Assembly: GCA_011524975.1 (NCBI GenBank)
Contig: WTJD01000191.1
Span: 1 to 40,123, forward strand
DNA length: 40,123 nt
DNA from: Lysobacterales bacterium
GTDB lineage: Bacteria; Pseudomonadota; Gammaproteobacteria; Xanthomonadales; SZUA-36
Reading direction: 5' to 3'
A program made the translations under genes and the position numbers. The stretch's first letter is position 1. Every line of letters starts with the position of its first letter. Below the pieces are notes generated by a model, which worked only from the letters and a program-made list of their open reading frames with translations, had not been told where the DNA came from and did no database searches. Positions 9,139 to 17,958 of the stretch are shown here, in pieces.

Positions 9139-10020
9139 TTAGAACTTGAATCGCAGCGATGCCATGGGGCCCTCGAAGTCCAGGTCGTAGCGGCTGGTGA
9201 AAAACTCCTCTTCGACATCAAGATCCAACTGTATGAATTGGTAGCCGGCCGCGAGTTCCCATCGATCACCCAATTCGTAGGTGACCGTGCTGTGTAAGTT
9301 GATCATCTCGCCGTCATATTTGTCATAGCTGAGGCCAAACCAGCCGGTGCGGACGTTTAGTTTCCAGCGAGACGCGAATTTCCAGTGGACGTAGCCCAGG
9401 ATATTGGGCAGAGGCGCTGTCGCGCTGATTCTTTCATCCACCAACTGGAAATCGACCCCTTCTATTCCGTACTGGCCGGTGACGCTGGTTTTGAACCTGA
9501 CCGTATGGGCGCCAAAACCCACGCCGAAATCGACGTTGTCCGTTTGGATGAGGCTATAGGTGGCTTCCAGGATAAACCAGTCGGCCTGCATTTCGGTTCT
9601 GATGCCCGTTCCCCCCGGGACGATCACGCCATTGCCGAGGTTGATGTCGCCCGATGTCACCCTGGCGCCCGTCACGTCATAACGCCAGTTGCCGAACCAC
9701 GCGCCCCATCTGCTGTCCCTGGAACGATACGTCAAGGTCAGCCAATGAGAAGAGTCCTTGTCATTCAGCCCCAGACGGTCCAGGTTGATGATGGGGTAGC
9801 TGTCTCCCGACGGGAATTGAAGGGCGTATTGGCCGTCGCCGTCCATACTCATGTACCCGAGGCTCAGCGCGAAACGCGGCCAACCTTGTTGATTGGTGTC
9901 GGCATCCTCGTCCAGTAGCCAGTTTTCGTCCTCGGTTTCAGGTTCAGAGGCCGTATCGGGCTGTGCGATCGCCGTGTGCGCAAACAGCATGAGGAGCAGG
10001 AAAAGAAGCCGTACGTTCAT
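9139..10020 (-). CDS. Predicted outer-membrane beta-barrel protein
   Basis: Signal peptide MNVRLLFLLLMLFAHTAIAQ, alternating amphipathic strands, C-terminal aromatic ...GPMASLRFKF. Confidence 0.75.
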   Translation of the reverse strand: MNVRLLFLLLMLFAHTAIAQPDTASEPETEDENWLLDEDADTNQQGWPRFALSLGYMSMDGDGQYALQFPSGDSYPIINLDRLGLNDKDSSHWLTLTYRSRDSRWGAWFGNWRYDVTGARVTSGDINLGNGVIVPGGTGIRTEMQADWFILEATYSLIQTDNVDFGVGFGAHTVRFKTSVTGQYGIEGVDFQLVDERISATAPLPNILGYVHWKFASRWKLNVRTGWFGLSYDKYDGEMINLHSTVTYELGDRWELAAGYQFIQLDLDVEEEFFTSRYDLDFEGPMASLRFKF

Positions 10021-10108
10021 GATTTCGCCTGTCTATTTCGGGAATTTTAGGGCGATGGTAGTGTAATCGCTAACCGGCAGCGCAATCCACCTTCGAGCCG
10101 GGTGTTTG

Positions 10109-11401
10109 TCAGCTCAACCAGTCCTTCAGCCGGTAGTAAAGCATGCCCATGGCCAGCATCTGGTTACCCGCCCATTGCGATCCGGGTATCCGGAGGTGCT
10201 TGATTTTCGCAAACACATCAAAGGTTTCGGACGTGCCGCATATGGCATCAGCCGCAATTTCGCTCATGATGTGGGTGGCGTTCACCCCGTGCCCCGAGTA
10301 GCCCTGCACGTAATAAACGTTGCCCTCGATGCGACCCAGCATGGGTATGCGGTTCAGCACGATCCCAATTTTTCCGCCCCATTCGAACTCAATGTTTGCG
10401 TCAGCCAGTTGGGGATACACCGCCAGCATGCGGGGAAGGATGGAAGCGGTGATATCGCGCGGATCCCGGCCTGAGTAGTTACAGCGACCGCCGTAGAGCA
10501 TGCGGCCATCCAGCGTGGTCCGGTAATAATCCACGATCTCATTGGCGTCGCAGACGGCCAGCTTCATCGGATTGATTTTTGCCAGCACCCGTTCAGAAAG
10601 CGGCTCCGTGGCAATGATATAGCTGCCGGCCGGGAACACCGTTCCGGAGAGATGTTTTTGCTCCAGCCGGTGGTAGGCATTGCCGGCCAGCACGACGTGA
10701 TCGGCGGTGACGCTGCCTGTGTCCGTGATCACACGCGGGCGCTTGCCGTGTTCGATGCGGATAACAGGCGACATTTCGAAAATTCGCGCGCCCAGTCCGG
10801 CCGCTGCTTTGGCCTCGCCCTGGCAGAGGTTCAGAGAATGCAGGTGTCCGTTGCGCATGGTGAGAAGGCCGCCCCGGTAGGCCTTGGTGCCGATGAGTTC
10901 GCCCGTCTGGTCATGATCCAGCATGCGATATTCGTACGGATGCCCGAACCTGGCCAGCGTCTCGGCTTGCGATTCCAGCCAGGGAATCTGTGAGTCCTTG
11001 GTGGCGACTTCCAAAAACCCTTCGCTCAGGTCGCAGTCGATGCCATATCGTTCCACGCGATCAAAGACGATCTCATGACCCCTCCAGGCCAGGTGGTAAA
11101 GGTCCTGGGCGAAATCCTCGCCCATTATGTCCAGCAGTTTGTAGTCCTTGCTGAATCCATGAATCAATTGCCCGCCGTTGCGGCCTGACGCGCCCCAGCC
11201 AACGCGATTGGCCTCCACCAGCGCGACCGAATAGCCGCGCTCCGCCAGGGTCAGTGCGGTGGAGACCCCGGTGAACCCGGCTCCGACCACGCAGATGTCG
11301 GCGTCGAGGGAATCTTCGAGCGTGGGATAGTGCTCGGGGTACCTGCTGGTCGCCGCGTAATACGACCCCGTGTGTTCCTGTCTGGTTTCCAATGCGGGCA
11401 T
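10109..11401 (-). CDS. FAD-dependent oxidoreductase, DAO family (gamma-glutamylputrescine oxidase-like)
   Basis: ADICVVGAGFTGVSTALTLAERGYSVALVEANRVGWGASGRNGGQ; C-terminal YVQGYSGHGVNATHIMSEIAADAICG. Confidence 0.87.
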   Translation of the reverse strand: MPALETRQEHTGSYYAATSRYPEHYPTLEDSLDADICVVGAGFTGVSTALTLAERGYSVALVEANRVGWGASGRNGGQLIHGFSKDYKLLDIMGEDFAQDLYHLAWRGHEIVFDRVERYGIDCDLSEGFLEVATKDSQIPWLESQAETLARFGHPYEYRMLDHDQTGELIGTKAYRGGLLTMRNGHLHSLNLCQGEAKAAAGLGARIFEMSPVIRIEHGKRPRVITDTGSVTADHVVLAGNAYHRLEQKHLSGTVFPAGSYIIATEPLSERVLAKINPMKLAVCDANEIVDYYRTTLDGRMLYGGRCNYSGRDPRDITASILPRMLAVYPQLADANIEFEWGGKIGIVLNRIPMLGRIEGNVYYVQGYSGHGVNATHIMSEIAADAICGTSETFDVFAKIKHLRIPGSQWAGNQMLAMGMLYYRLKDWLS

Positions 11402-11512
11402 GTGGTCGAATCCTGATGGTTGCCTGTCGGCACGCTGAGAGTATCATGCTGGCGACGAGGGAAGATTACCCTACCCGTATCGCCCGGAAAACCAGGACCT
11501 TGTGAATACCGC

Positions 11513-12409
11513 ATGCCCGCCACACCCGACAAGACCTTCCGTTCAGCCGTCCAGTCACGCTCGGTCGCCATCACCGCCGAGCTGGCCCTGAAGCGGGAGA
11601 CCACGCCGGACGACATCCGGACCCAGGCGCGCTCGCTCGCGCCGTGGGTCGACGGGATTCAGATCAGTGACAATCCCTGGGCCTGGACCCAAATGTCTTC
11701 GGTGGCCGCCGCCAGCCTGCTGCTGGACGAGGGCGTGGATCCTCTGCCCATCCTGACCTGCCGTGACCGCAATCGCATTGCCCTGACCAGCGATTTGCTG
11801 GGCTTGCGAGCCCTGGGTGCGCGATCGATCATGTTGATGCGTGGCCATCGAGTACCGCGTAACCATCCGCTGCCGGCGGCCACGGTGTTCGACCTCAGCG
11901 GCCGAGAGCTGATTGCCCTCGCGGCTGAGCTGAACGAGGACGAGACGGGGAAGGCGGGCGATCGATTATTCCTGGGCACCGGTGCTCGGGCATTCCGGCC
12001 CAATGCCGGATGGCGGGCCGATTCGCTGAAAGACCGGGCGGCAGCGGGCGCTGAGTTTTTGCAGACCCAGCTGTGTTTCAACCTTGACCTGCTGCAGGAT
12101 TACCTGTCGTGCCTGGTGGATCTTAAAGTCACCTGGGACTATTCAGTGATCGTTTCACTGACGCCATTGCCTTCGCTGGAGACGGCCCAATGGATTCGCG
12201 AACATTACAGCGATGCAAAGATTCCCGCTGCGGTCATGCAGCAGTTGGAAGACGCGCAGGATCAGCGAAAAGAGGGGATCGAAATATGCGCGGGTTTGAT
12301 GCGTGAGATGGCTGCGTTGCCGGGCATCGCGGGCATCAATCTGATGACCACCGGGGATACCGACGCCCTGATCGAAGCCATCCGCCTGTCGGGCGTGCGT
12401 GAAGACTGA
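11513..12409 (+). CDS. Methylenetetrahydrofolate reductase-family protein (second copy)
   Basis: ITAELALKRETTPDDIRTQARSLAPWVDGIQISDNPWAWTQMSS; LTCRDRNRIALTSDLLGLRALGARSIMLMRG; FLQTQLCFNLDLLQDYL. ATG at 11513 is the likely start within the longer ORF. Confidence 0.82.
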   Translation: MPATPDKTFRSAVQSRSVAITAELALKRETTPDDIRTQARSLAPWVDGIQISDNPWAWTQMSSVAAASLLLDEGVDPLPILTCRDRNRIALTSDLLGLRALGARSIMLMRGHRVPRNHPLPAATVFDLSGRELIALAAELNEDETGKAGDRLFLGTGARAFRPNAGWRADSLKDRAAAGAEFLQTQLCFNLDLLQDYLSCLVDLKVTWDYSVIVSLTPLPSLETAQWIREHYSDAKIPAAVMQQLEDAQDQRKEGIEICAGLMREMAALPGIAGINLMTTGDTDALIEAIRLSGVRED

Positions 12410-12459
12410 GCGCGAGGACCAAGCGCAAATACCAAGCGCCTGGGTCATCGTCAGCCGTT

Positions 12460-13872
12460 TCAGGGTGCCAACCGCAGCATGCGTTGCATGACCGGCGCCA
12501 GCGGATGATCGCGATGCTCGGCTGCATCCGTCCAGCGCATCAGGTTGGCGCGCAGTTGCACCCCCAGCCACCGCAATGGCTCAGGTTCCCACAGTCCCTG
12601 GTCCAGACGGCGGATCTGTTTGGGATTGACCCAGGGCGTATGGGTCCGGTCGGTTTCCCTGCCCAGGACCAGATCCGCCAGGGTTCTGCCTGCGAGCGCC
12701 GAGGCGGCAACGCCGTCACCGAAGTAGCCGCCCGACCAGCCCAGGCCGGCGTCACGGTCGAAGCACACCATGGGCTCCAACTGCCGCGAGACACCCAGCG
12801 CGCCACCCCAGGCATGCGTGAAATCAATGCCTTCCAGGAAAGGGAAAAACGAGAGCAGCTCAGCCCGGACGGCTTCGAAAACGGGATCATGGGGGTCGAA
12901 TGTCCGGCATACGGCGGCATCGTAAAAATAACGGCCCCGGCAGCCGAAAGCGATCCGGTCATCGGCGGTGACCTGTCCATAGGTGACGAGATGATTGACG
13001 TTGTTGAAGGTGGTTCGATGCCTTAGCCCCAGTTGTCGCTTTTCCGCCGCCGTGAGCGGGCGAGTGGCCACCATCATCGAGTGCAGGGGTATGAGCTTGC
13101 GCTTCATCTGCGGCAGCGAACCGCTGTAACCCTCGGTGCAGATCAGCGTATGCTCGGTACAGATCGAGCCATGTTCTGTATTGACGCCGCCGGGCCCGAA
13201 CCCGGTCACCGGGCTCTTTTCAAACAGATGCACGCCCTGCCTTTCCACGGCCCTGGCCAGCCCACGGACGAGGCGAGCCGGCTGTATGGCAGCGCAATGC
13301 GCCATGAACAGTCCGCCCAGGGCGCCGTCGATCTGAATCTTCGACGCCAATTCGCCGGGCTCCAGGTAATGGCAGTCCGCCTCAGAGAAGCCGAGTTCGC
13401 GCAGTTCGCGCACATGCGCTTTGAGCCGTGAGAGGTGCGCCGGAACCATGGCTGCGGCCAAGTGGCCGGATTGCTCGAAGTGGCAGTCGATGCCTTCATC
13501 TGCCGCCACGCGCGCCATTTCGGGCAGCGTTTCGATCATCATTTGCTGCAGGCGAAGCGCGCCTTCACGTCGCTCAGGGTCTGCAACCATGTTCTCAATC
13601 CCGGCCAGGTAGGCACTGGCCCAGCCGCCGTTGCGACCCGAGGCGCCGAAGCCGGCGATATCGGCCTCGAGCACAACGACTTCGAGCATGGGTGCGTGGC
13701 GCTTGAGGTAGTAAGCGGTCCACAAGCCAGTGAAACCTGCCCCGATGATGACCACGTCCGCTGTTAATCGTCGTGTCAGTGCCGGCCTCGGCTCCAGGGA
13801 ATCTTCCACCGTGTCCATCCAGAAGCTCTGGCGCCGGTAAAAGCTTTCGTCTTTTTCCCTCAGCTGCTGCAT
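12460..13872 (-). CDS. FAD-dependent oxidoreductase, DAO family (second copy)
   Basis: ADVVIIGAGFTGLWTAYYLKRHAPMLEVVVLEADIAGFGASGRNGGWASAYL; WSGGYFGDGVAASALAGRTLADLVLG. Start MQQLREKDESFYRRQSFW at 13872. Confidence 0.87.
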   Translation of the reverse strand: MQQLREKDESFYRRQSFWMDTVEDSLEPRPALTRRLTADVVIIGAGFTGLWTAYYLKRHAPMLEVVVLEADIAGFGASGRNGGWASAYLAGIENMVADPERREGALRLQQMMIETLPEMARVAADEGIDCHFEQSGHLAAAMVPAHLSRLKAHVRELRELGFSEADCHYLEPGELASKIQIDGALGGLFMAHCAAIQPARLVRGLARAVERQGVHLFEKSPVTGFGPGGVNTEHGSICTEHTLICTEGYSGSLPQMKRKLIPLHSMMVATRPLTAAEKRQLGLRHRTTFNNVNHLVTYGQVTADDRIAFGCRGRYFYDAAVCRTFDPHDPVFEAVRAELLSFFPFLEGIDFTHAWGGALGVSRQLEPMVCFDRDAGLGWSGGYFGDGVAASALAGRTLADLVLGRETDRTHTPWVNPKQIRRLDQGLWEPEPLRWLGVQLRANLMRWTDAAEHRDHPLAPVMQRMLRLAP

Positions 13873-13937
13873 GGCGCTTCCATCCTTTCGGGCTGGCAGC
13901 CCGACGGTAAGGGCATGATAATAGAGCAGTCCGTCAA

Positions 13938-14990
13938 ATGAACCCAAGTGCTATGAAGGTGATCGTCAAATATTTCCATGAGCCGGCCGGCCTTCTTTTC
14001 CATGGCCTCGCATGGGTGTACGCAGTCAGTGGATACGTGCTGGGTCTGTGGGGACTGTTTGCGGAATCGTGGCTGATCAACGCGGGTGCGACGCTGTGGC
14101 TGGCGCACGGTATGGTGATCGCGGCTTACCTCATCCACGAGTGCGGTCATAACACCATCTTTCGCAGCAACCGCGCCAATGCGGCCTTGGGAGAGATGCT
14201 CAACTGGATTTGCGGGTCTTCCTACACGACCTACGAGGAAATCCGCTACAAGCATTTTCGTCACCACATGGATAACGATGACTCAGTCTGGTTCATGTAC
14301 GACGAATTTCTGCACGATCATCTCTGGCTGGCGCGCATCATCCAGTTCCTCGAGTGGTTCTACATTCCGGCGCATGACCTGATGATGCACTTCATCCTGG
14401 TGTTCAATGCCTTTATCGTACCGGGGCGGGCGCGGCATCGATGGCGCAACGCGCTGCACATTATGATCCGCGGGGGTATTTTCCTGGCGGCGCTGGTGCT
14501 GGCGCCGAAAGCGGCCATTCTCTACATGGTTGCCTACATGCTGATGATGCACATGCTGCGCTTCATGGACAGCCTGCAGCATGATTATGGCGCCAATGCC
14601 ATCTTGCTCGAGGAAGATCCCCCTTCACGCTTTGGCGGCCGGGCAACGGAGCAGGCGCATACCTTCAGCAATCCGTTGAGCTTTCACCACGAATGGATCA
14701 ACTGGCTGACCCTCAATTTCGGCTGGCACAACGCCCATCACGCGCGTCCCACCTTGCCCTGGTATCGCCTCCCGGCCTATCACAAGCAACATATCAGTGA
14801 CGATCCGAACCGGGTCATCCCTTTCAGGACGCAGGCGAGGATCTACCACCGATACCGGGTCTACCGCGTCTTGCACGAAGGGGGGGACCTTGCCGGGCGG
14901 CCCTCGCCGATGCAGGAGGAATACCTCCGGTCCGTTCGTGCCGGAGAGGTCTACGGAGGCAATGCTGTCTCGTTCCTGATGAGCTTCTGA
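13938..14990 (+). CDS. Fatty acid desaturase-superfamily membrane di-iron protein
   Basis: Three His clusters HECGH, HFRHH, HNAHH with TM segments. Confidence 0.85.
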   Translation: MNPSAMKVIVKYFHEPAGLLFHGLAWVYAVSGYVLGLWGLFAESWLINAGATLWLAHGMVIAAYLIHECGHNTIFRSNRANAALGEMLNWICGSSYTTYEEIRYKHFRHHMDNDDSVWFMYDEFLHDHLWLARIIQFLEWFYIPAHDLMMHFILVFNAFIVPGRARHRWRNALHIMIRGGIFLAALVLAPKAAILYMVAYMLMMHMLRFMDSLQHDYGANAILLEEDPPSRFGGRATEQAHTFSNPLSFHHEWINWLTLNFGWHNAHHARPTLPWYRLPAYHKQHISDDPNRVIPFRTQARIYHRYRVYRVLHEGGDLAGRPSPMQEEYLRSVRAGEVYGGNAVSFLMSF

Positions 14991-14994
14991 TCGT

Positions 14995-15837
14995 ATGCAG
15001 CAACTCGCGGTATTCCAGTCGTTATGGGCCATGGAAATGCGTCAACCCGGCGTGGCTGAGTGGACGATGGAGGAAAAATTCCGCCTGGCGGCGGAAGCCG
15101 GTTATGCCGGGTTGTGCATTGATCCGGCCGTGAATGAGATCGAAGAGAGCCGCCGGCTGGCCCCGCTCTACAAGTATTACGGACTCAAGTGCATGGTCAA
15201 TGCCTTTCCGGGCACCATCGATGAACTGAAGCCGTTGCTTGCGCTGGCGGAAGAGCTCGATGCCTGTCTCGTGAACGTGATTGGGCAGGTCATGCCGATG
15301 AGCGTGGAGGAAGGTGAACACGTCATTCGGCACTGGATGGATGACGCGCGATCCGCCGCCATGCCTGTCCTGTTCGAGACCCATCGCGACTGCACGCTGA
15401 ACGACATGCATTACACCTTGCAGTTGATGGACCGTATTCCTGACATGCGCCTGTGTGCTGACCTGTCACACTACGTGATCGACCGGGAGATGCGGCTGCC
15501 CCTCCCTGACCGGGACCGCGCGCATGTGAGCAGGCTGCTTGAACGCTCGGACTGTTTCCAGGGCCGCGTGGCCAACCGGGAGCAGATCCAGGTGCAGATT
15601 GACTTTCCACAACACGGCGACTGGGTCAGATGTTTCCAGTCCTGGTGGCGTGAAGGCTTTGAGCGTTGGCGCGAGCGCAATGACGAGGACGCGACCCTCT
15701 GTTTTCTGTGTGAACTGGGTCCGCCGCCCTACGCGATCACGGGGGCCGACGGACGGGAGTTGTCCGATCGCTGGCAGGAGGCCTTAACCATTCGCGCGTG
15801 GGTTGAGCGAATCTGGCGGGATTTGGGCGGCGCTTGA
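14995..15837 (+). CDS. Sugar phosphate isomerase/epimerase (xylose isomerase-like TIM barrel) family protein
   Basis: RLAAEAGYAGLCIDPAVNEIEE, VLFETHRDCTLNDMHYTLQLMDRIPDMRLCADLSHYVID; begins 4 nt after the desaturase stop. Confidence 0.75.
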   Translation: MQQLAVFQSLWAMEMRQPGVAEWTMEEKFRLAAEAGYAGLCIDPAVNEIEESRRLAPLYKYYGLKCMVNAFPGTIDELKPLLALAEELDACLVNVIGQVMPMSVEEGEHVIRHWMDDARSAAMPVLFETHRDCTLNDMHYTLQLMDRIPDMRLCADLSHYVIDREMRLPLPDRDRAHVSRLLERSDCFQGRVANREQIQVQIDFPQHGDWVRCFQSWWREGFERWRERNDEDATLCFLCELGPPPYAITGADGRELSDRWQEALTIRAWVERIWRDLGGA

Positions 15838-17196
15838 CCGCACCACCCGGCCCAGCCACAGGAAACCCGCCAGGCCCAGCAACAGGTTGGACAGCGTGGC
15901 CGCGGCAAACAAGCCGCGCAATTCAAACAGCCAGCGTCCCAGTAAAGCCAGGGGGAGAAACAGCACGATCACCCGGCAGGTCGAGATGACCACACCCGGC
16001 AGTGGCTTGCCCATGCCGTTGAACGACGCATTGACCGACATCACCAGTCCATAGGCGCCATAGGACACGGGCACGATATACAGGTAGTGAACGGCCACGG
16101 TGAGGATCGCTTCACTCTCGCTGAAGATTCCGGCCAGGGGGCGGGCGAGCAGCCAGAGCAATACCGCCAGGGTCAGGCCGAAGAAGGCGCAGAATCGTGT
16201 CACCACCCGCCGGGCCTCGAGCAGCCGGTCAAAGTGTCCGGCACCGAAATTCTGGCCGAAAAACGGGCTCGACACCGCCGAGAGGGCATAAAAGGGAATC
16301 AGGAAAATCGGCTCCATCCGCATGGCCACCCCGTACCCCGCAACGGCATCGGTACCGAACCCGGCGATCATCGATACCACCACGGCGCTGGAGACCGGCA
16401 CAATGGCGTGGGTCGCAATCGCCGGTATGCCGATGTGCAGCATGTGCCGCCATGAAGCCAGGATATCGCGCAGCGGCGCAATCATCGAAGCGTAGACCTT
16501 CAGCCGGACATGCAGGTGGAAAAGGGTGAACAGCAGCATGATGGCCGTTGCAACCAGCGTGGCCAGGGCCGCACCCTGCATCTCAAGCCGCGGAAAACCG
16601 AACAGTCCAAAAATGAATATGGGGTCGAGCGCCAAGTTCAGCAGGGCGGCCACGGTGATGATCTTGCTCTCCAGCAGGGTGTTGCCGCGCGCGCGCATCG
16701 AAGCCAGCGAGCACCACAGGACAACGTCGAGGGGCGCCACCCAGTACCAGGTGCGCATGTACTCATTGATCAGCGGCATCAGTTCGGGCGTGGCGCCGAG
16801 CCCGTAAAAAACGGGTTCGATACTGCCCAGTCCCGCGATCGTGATGATCAGCGCCACGCCGCCCGCCAGCGCCGCCGTATCCGTTGTCAGGCGGCGGCTG
16901 CCTTCCTCATCCTTGCGCCCGACCGCTCGTGAGACGCAGGACGCCGCCGCCGACTCGAAACCAATGCCAATGGCGTACACCAGCCAGATCACAGGAAAAC
17001 AGAAGCTGATGGCGGCCAGCGGGGCATCACCCAGGCGTGAGATGAAGAACAGGTCGACCGCCTCGAAGGAGAATATGGCGACCAGGCCCAGCGCGAATGG
17101 TGTGGCTTGCCGCCTCAGGTGCGCGCCGACCGGTCCGCGCGTCAGGTCCTGCCGAGCGCGGGTCACGGGCTCATTTCCGGGGCCAGACACCGGCAA
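15784..17196 (-). CDS. MATE-family efflux transporter
   Basis: 12-TM-like ORF with MATE features (EAVDLFFISRLGDAPLAAISFCFPV, VSRAVGRKDEE, SPFFGQNFGAGHFDR, NASFNGMGKPLPGVV). Confidence 0.88.
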   Translation of the reverse strand: MPVSGPGNEPVTRARQDLTRGPVGAHLRRQATPFALGLVAIFSFEAVDLFFISRLGDAPLAAISFCFPVIWLVYAIGIGFESAAASCVSRAVGRKDEEGSRRLTTDTAALAGGVALIITIAGLGSIEPVFYGLGATPELMPLINEYMRTWYWVAPLDVVLWCSLASMRARGNTLLESKIITVAALLNLALDPIFIFGLFGFPRLEMQGAALATLVATAIMLLFTLFHLHVRLKVYASMIAPLRDILASWRHMLHIGIPAIATHAIVPVSSAVVVSMIAGFGTDAVAGYGVAMRMEPIFLIPFYALSAVSSPFFGQNFGAGHFDRLLEARRVVTRFCAFFGLTLAVLLWLLARPLAGIFSESEAILTVAVHYLYIVPVSYGAYGLVMSVNASFNGMGKPLPGVVISTCRVIVLFLPLALLGRWLFELRGLFAAATLSNLLLGLAGFLWLGRVVRSSAAQIPPDSLNPRANG

Positions 17197-17908
17197 AACT
17201 GTTCAGCGAGAATCTGCCGGTCAGCGGGTCGTCCGTCAGAAGCTCTGGCTGTTTGACAAATGCATTGTGCGGCAGATCCCCCGGATAACAGATGATCCGG
17301 TTGTAGCGGGCCGGGACCATGGTCAACAGCTCTACGGCCTCGTTGGACTCGGTTGTATACGCCCAGGGCCGGCGAAACATCTCGAACCGTTCCCGCAACC
17401 GGTCCAGGCCATGATCGGGGTCATTCACCTGCGCGCGGGTCATTTCCTGCCAGAAGGCCACGTCTTTCCAGCGGTAAAAACCGGTGCCGCCCAGGGCGGG
17501 ATTCTCGAACAGGTAGAGTACCGTGGCGAAATTGGCGCGACCCGTCTCATGCTGGGGGTCGGAATGCGGCAGGCATTGGATCCAGCTGAAATCTTCCGGC
17601 CGCAGGGTCGTCAGGGAGAACTGGGTCTGGAATTGGATATCACCGCGCAGAAACCCGAAAGCCCGACTGAGCCTGGAGCGTATGAAAGCGTGCAGGGGCG
17701 CCGCCTGATGATCTGATAAGGGCAGGATCAGGCCCGGATAGGCGCGTTCCTGCATGAAGAAATCTTCCAGGCGGTTTCGCGCCCAGGCGATGACCTCATC
17801 GGGGTTGAGCAGAAAGTCGTCGATGACCAGGCAGTCATGGTCGGGGTCGATCGCAATGCGCTTGACCGTGGCCCGGGTATTGACCTCAATGTTCAGCGCG
17901 TCCGACAG
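17171..17908 (-). CDS. DUF6445-like putative 2OG-Fe(II) oxygenase; start codon uncertain (homology-like N-terminus extends upstream of the ATG at 17755)
   Basis: Fe-ligand-like CLPHSDPQHE and CYPGDLPHNAF; the frame upstream of ATG 17755 reads LSDALNIEVNTRATVKRIAIDPDHDCLVIDDFLLNPDEVIAWARNRLEDFF with no ATG/GTG/TTG before the stop at 17942. CTG at 17906-17908 has AGGGGA 8 nt upstream. Confidence 0.6.
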   Translation of the reverse strand: MSDALNIEVNTRATVKRIAIDPDHDCLVIDDFLLNPDEVIAWARNRLEDFFMQERAYPGLILPLSDHQAAPLHAFIRSRLSRAFGFLRGDIQFQTQFSLTTLRPEDFSWIQCLPHSDPQHETGRANFATVLYLFENPALGGTGFYRWKDVAFWQEMTRAQVNDPDHGLDRLRERFEMFRRPWAYTTESNEAVELLTMVPARYNRIICYPGDLPHNAFVKQPELLTDDPLTGRFSLNSFAGVWPRK

Positions 17909-17958
17909 CGTGTGCTTCCCCTGAAGTTTCTTTTTCCGGCCCTATCCACGCTTGAGCG

